From positions 1 to 11,409 of the forward strand of contig JAJFJE010000203.1 of the NCBI GenBank assembly GCA_021774355.1: 11,409 nt of DNA, written 5' to 3'. Position numbers and translations under genes: made by a program. Shown piece by piece: positions 9,137 to 11,409 of the stretch (position 1 is its first letter; each line of letters opens with the position of its first letter). The notes under the pieces are model-generated. The model was not told the DNA's origin. It saw only the letters and a program-made list of their open reading frames with translations, and made no database searches. This stretch comes from Alphaproteobacteria bacterium. Its GTDB lineage: Bacteria > Pseudomonadota > Alphaproteobacteria > Zavarziniales > Zavarziniaceae.

Positions 9137-9562
9137 ATGATGATCGTCTACGACCTCACCTGCGCGGCCGGCCATGTCTTTGAAGGCTGGTTCAGGGATA
9201 GTGCCGCCTTCGCGCGGCAGAGCGCGTCCCGCCGGGTGCATTGCCCGGAATGCGGCGGCGTCGAGGTGACCCGCGGGCCCCAGGCACCCAACATCGCCTC
9301 GGGGGTGTCCCGGGACAAGGCGGTCAAGGCGGCCGAGGCCCGGGGCGAGATGCGCGCCGTGCTCAAGGCGCTGCGCCGCACGGTCGAAGACAACGCCCAG
9401 TATGTCGGCCCGGATTTCGCCGAAGAGGCGCGCAAAATCCACCATGGCGAGGTCGGCTCCCGGCCGATCTATGGCGAGGCCACCGCGGACGAGGCCAAGG
9501 CCCTGGACGAGGAAGGCATTGCCGTCACCCAGATCCCCTGGATCGAACGGGAAGACGCCTGA
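9137..9562 (+). CDS. DUF1178 family protein (putative zinc-ribbon, unknown function)
   Basis: The 141-residue product starts with MMIVYDLTCAAGHVFEGWF, typical of DUF1178. Cys9, His13, Cys36 and Cys39 (CPECGG) form a likely zinc site. The conserved C-terminal block ARKIHHGEVGSRPIYGEAT and the following EAKALDEEGIAV support the family. The biochemical function is unknown. Two adjacent ATGs (9137, 9140) are possible starts, and neither has a strong ribosome binding site. It follows the Nit1-type gene by 42 nt, and I recall the same order in other alphaproteobacteria, suggesting a tie to thiol or metabolite repair (inference). It is the last housekeeping gene before the phage-like genes. Confidence 0.9.
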   Translation: MMIVYDLTCAAGHVFEGWFRDSAAFARQSASRRVHCPECGGVEVTRGPQAPNIASGVSRDKAVKAAEARGEMRAVLKALRRTVEDNAQYVGPDFAEEARKIHHGEVGSRPIYGEATADEAKALDEEGIAVTQIPWIEREDA

Positions 9563-9605
9563 CCGGCGGCGCCCCGGACAATCTTCGCCCGGCCGTCGAT
9601 TTTGC

Positions 9606-9634
9606 TTGACCTTTGTGCAAGTTGTGCACATTAT
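9606..9634 (+). promoter_or_regulatory. Likely promoter of the terminase genes
   Basis: TTGACC (9606-9611) and CATTAT (9629-9634) are separated by exactly 17 nt, matching 5 of 6 and 4 of 6 consensus bases. The stretch around 9596-9660 looks more AT-rich than its surroundings. Transcription would start near 9641, leaving about a 41-nt leader before the ATG at 9682. The spacer carries a tandem repeat that may be an operator. Confidence 0.55.
9613..9630 (+). repeat. Tandem TTGTGCA repeat and 8-bp palindrome inside the promoter (operator candidate)
   Basis: TTGTGCA occurs at 9613-9619 and again at 9622-9628, a 9-nt period. The second copy extends into the perfect palindrome TGTGCACA (9623-9630), which overlaps the start of the -10. 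TTGTGCACA (9622-9630) is also one base away from a DnaA-box consensus TTATNCACA. The position fits a repressor or timing-factor site controlling the terminase genes. The protein that binds is unknown. Confidence 0.4.
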
Positions 9635-9681
9635 GGGTTCATTCTCGACAGATTGAAGCTTTGCCCCCGGGGAGCGGTCCA

Positions 9682-10239
9682 ATGCGCCGTGCCGCTGCCG
9701 ATGCACGTGACTGGGCCGCGGTGGAACGCGACTACCGCCTCGGCCAGCTCTGCCTGGCGGAACTGGCCGCGGCCTACGACATCGCTCCATCGGCACTGCG
9801 CGCCAAAGCCAAGGCCGAGGGCTGGTCGCGCCAGCCCGATGCGGACGGGTTGCGGCTGGCCGCCGAGCGGGGGCTGACGGTCGCCCGCGAGCATCGCCGC
9901 CTGCTGGCCGATCTGCGTCGGACCCTGGTCCAGGTCCAGGGCGCGCTGCGCGAACAATTGGATGGGCCGGTCCGAGATGAGCCCGAAATGGGTACGGTGC
10001 CGCACCCGCCCGCTTTGGCCGGCCCGGCCGAGACGGTGGCCGGCCTGGTGCGGGCCCTGGGGGTCACGGCCGAGAAGCTGATCCGCATGGAGCGCCAGGC
10101 CTTCGGTCTCGACCGGGCAGACGGGGACAGGGATGACGGCGACCGGGCGACCATCCGCGAACGTCTGGAAAGCCGCCTGGCTCGCCTCGCTCTCGGCAGC
10201 GACCCGCAGCCGCTTCCTCGCCGGCCTGACCCCGAGTGA
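9682..10239 (+). CDS. HTH DNA-binding protein, probable small terminase subunit (GTA/phage-like)
   Basis: Small terminase subunits recognise DNA and feed it to the large terminase for packaging. The 185-residue product opens with DWAAVERDYRLGQ, followed by an HTH-like segment LAELAAAYDIAPSALRAKAKAEGW (about 25-48). This is the pattern of phage small-terminase N-termini in alphaproteobacteria. A helical middle (about 60-95) follows, then a Pro-rich linker and a second helical part with LGVTAEKLIRMERQAFGLD (about 128-146). The tail is charged. The start is well set: GGGGAG (9669-9674) lies 7 nt before ATG 9682. An extension to 9613 would run through the promoter. Its 3' end overlaps the large terminase gene by 107 nt in another frame. 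A generic HTH regulator is the alternative, but the next gene argues for packaging. Confidence 0.72.
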   Translation: MRRAAADARDWAAVERDYRLGQLCLAELAAAYDIAPSALRAKAKAEGWSRQPDADGLRLAAERGLTVAREHRRLLADLRRTLVQVQGALREQLDGPVRDEPEMGTVPHPPALAGPAETVAGLVRALGVTAEKLIRMERQAFGLDRADGDRDDGDRATIRERLESRLARLALGSDPQPLPRRPDPE

Positions 10240-11409
10240 GGCCGAGAGCCTGTCCTTTGCCTGGGACTTCTGGGCCCGGCCGGAGCAATTGCCGCCGCCC
10301 GGCGACTGGAGCGGCTGGCTGGTCCTGGCCGGGCGCGGCTTTGGCAAGACCCGGGCCGGGGCCGAATGGGTGCGGGCCGAGGTCGAGGCCGGGCGGGCCC
10401 GCCACATTGCCCTGGTGGGGGCGACCGCGGCCGATGCCCGGGGCGTCATGGTCGAAGGCGAGGCCGGGCTGCTGGCGATTGCGCCACCCTGGTGCCGGCC
10501 GCTGTGGGAGCCGTCGAAGCGGCGCCTGACCTGGCCCAACGGGGCGATTGCGACGACCTTCTCGGCCGAACGGCCGGGCCAGTTGCGCGGCCCTCAGCAC
10601 GATCTCGCCTGGGCCGACGAATTATGCAAATGGCGCCATGCCGACGCCTGGGACCAGTTGCGGCTGGGGCTGCGCCTGGGCGGGCGGCCGCGCTTCCTGG
10701 CGACCACCACGCCCCGTCCGGGCGCCTTGATCCAGGGCCTGCTGGGCGATCCCAAAGTGGTGGTGACGCGGGGCGCAACCTTTGACAACTGGGCCAATCT
10801 CGCGCCCGGCTTCCTGGCCGAGATGGTGCGCAAATACCAGGGCACGCGGCTGGGCCGGCAGGAACTCCATGCCGAACTGATCGACGATGTGCCCGGCGCC
10901 CTGTGGCCCCGCGACCTGGTCGAGGGCTGCCGCCTGGCCGCGCCGCCCGACCTGGTCCGGGTGGTGGTCGGGGTCGACCCCGCGATCGGTGCCGCCGCGG
11001 ACGGCGAGGGCGCCGAAACCGGCATCGTGGTCGCTGGCCTGGCGGCCGATGGCGTCGCCATCGTGCTGGCCGACGTCAGCGGCCGGCTGCCGCCCACCGG
11101 CTGGGCGCGCAGGGCCCTGGACGCCATGGCCCGCTTCCAGGCCGACCGCCTGGTGGCCGAAGTGAACCAGGGCGGCGACCTGGTGGAAAGCCTGGTCCGC
11201 ACGCTGGCCCCCGACACCCCCTACCGGGCGGTCCGGGCCCGCCGGGGCAAGGCGGTGCGGGCCGAGCCCATTGCCGCCTTCTACGAGCAGGGCCGGGTGC
11301 GCCATGTCCCGGGGCTGGGTCCGCTCGAGGAACAGATGTGCCGCTTCACCGCCCTGGGGCCGCAGGGCCCCAGCGACCGGGTCGATGCCCTGGTCTGGGC
11401 GCTGACCGA
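10133..11409 (+). CDS. Terminase large subunit / DNA-packaging ATPase-nuclease (GTA gp2-like), cut by window edge near its C-terminus
   Basis: The large terminase pumps DNA into capsids by ATP hydrolysis and cuts it with a C-terminal nuclease. Reading from ATG 10133 gives 425 codons with no stop before the window edge. Visible elements are Walker A GRGFGKT (67-73) followed by RAGAEWV, Walker B LAWADE with Asp162 and Glu163, and the ATPase coupling motif TTTP (191-194). Nuclease acidic positions are Asp282 (VGVDPA), Glu343 (AEVNQGG) and Asp415/Asp418 (SDRVDALVWAL). That last motif normally lies close to the C-terminus, so little is missing. It resembles alphaproteobacterial GTA and related prophage terminases. 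ATG 10133 is the only usable start: the frame closes at a TGA at 10079 and no other start codon lies before the conserved region. GGGGA at 10123-10127 is a plausible ribosome binding site. The composition looks like the rest of the window. Confidence 0.9.
   Translation, partial: MTATGRPSANVWKAAWLASLSAATRSRFLAGLTPSEAESLSFAWDFWARPEQLPPPGDWSGWLVLAGRGFGKTRAGAEWVRAEVEAGRARHIALVGATAADARGVMVEGEAGLLAIAPPWCRPLWEPSKRRLTWPNGAIATTFSAERPGQLRGPQHDLAWADELCKWRHADAWDQLRLGLRLGGRPRFLATTTPRPGALIQGLLGDPKVVVTRGATFDNWANLAPGFLAEMVRKYQGTRLGRQELHAELIDDVPGALWPRDLVEGCRLAAPPDLVRVVVGVDPAIGAAADGEGAETGIVVAGLAADGVAIVLADVSGRLPPTGWARRALDAMARFQADRLVAEVNQGGDLVESLVRTLAPDTPYRAVRARRGKAVRAEPIAAFYEQGRVRHVPGLGPLEEQMCRFTALGPQGPSDRVDALVWALT

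Noticed and set aside
9634..9655. Alphaproteobacterial LexA box (GTTC-N7-GTTC) near the terminase promoter
   Set aside because: Only one GTTC half-site is present; the second position reads ACAG.
9613..9681. N-terminal extension of the small terminase-like protein by 23 codons
   Set aside because: It would run through the promoter and repeat region and leave the good GGGGAG site before ATG 9682 unused; the added residues look unlike the family.
9563..9681. att site, tRNA end or integration scar at the host/phage-like junction
   Set aside because: No tRNA-like sequence or long direct repeat was seen; the only repeat is the 7-nt tandem within the promoter.
8045..9796. 583-codon open frame on the minus strand across grxC, the amidase, DUF1178 and the small terminase
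   Set aside because: It spans four supported plus-strand genes and the terminase promoter and has no domain of its own.
10622..11305. 227-codon minus-strand open frame inside the large terminase
   Set aside because: Antisense to a terminase whose ATPase and nuclease motifs are intact.

Overview
The window looks like chromosome from a GC-rich alphaproteobacterium, plausibly a Rhodospirillales-like lineage. The evidence is an alphaproteobacterial-type SecA, the order secA / parvulin / argJ / mutT, the comF-grxC-Nit1-DUF1178 run, and a bacterial homologue of the mitochondrial complex I assembly factor NDUFAF5. Codon use looks uniformly GC-rich throughout (judged by eye, not computed). No tRNA, rRNA, CRISPR array, insertion sequence or integrase was seen. 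No gene-free stretch exceeds 300 bases; the longest are 256 nt (fumC/secA), 228 nt (secA/parvulin), 119 nt (before the phage-like genes) and 91 nt (comF/grxC).

Layout. Bases 1-348 (minus) hold the 5' end of fumC, cut by the window edge. Bases 605-3328 (minus) hold a full secA. A divergent promoter region separates secA from a plus-strand operon at 3557-6212: an exported parvulin-type prolyl isomerase, argJ and a MutT-type Nudix hydrolase. A single minus-strand gene (6216-7127), the NDUFAF5-like SAM-dependent protein, converges on mutT with only 3 nt between them and diverges from comF with 47 nt between them. A second plus-strand run (7175-9562) carries comF, grxC, a Nit1-type amidohydrolase and a DUF1178 protein.

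From about 9606 the content changes. A promoter-like sequence with a tandem 7-nt repeat in its spacer leads into an HTH protein resembling phage small terminases. A large terminase subunit follows, overlapping it by 107 nt and running off the right edge close to its expected C-terminus. This is the order found at the start of alphaproteobacterial gene transfer agent (GTA) and related prophage head clusters. The absence of an integrase, an att-like repeat or a composition break at the junction fits a long-resident, domesticated element, but the window ends before portal, protease or capsid genes that would settle it.

How the genes fit together. SecA and the parvulin share an export theme: SecA drives translocation and the parvulin helps fold exported proteins. 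ArgJ (arginine biosynthesis), MutT (nucleotide-pool cleaning), FumC (TCA cycle), glutaredoxin and Nit1 (thiol and metabolite repair) are housekeeping. The terminase pair would drive DNA packaging and is the only accessory-looking part. Two genuine genes (fumC and the large terminase) run off the window and so have only one end here.
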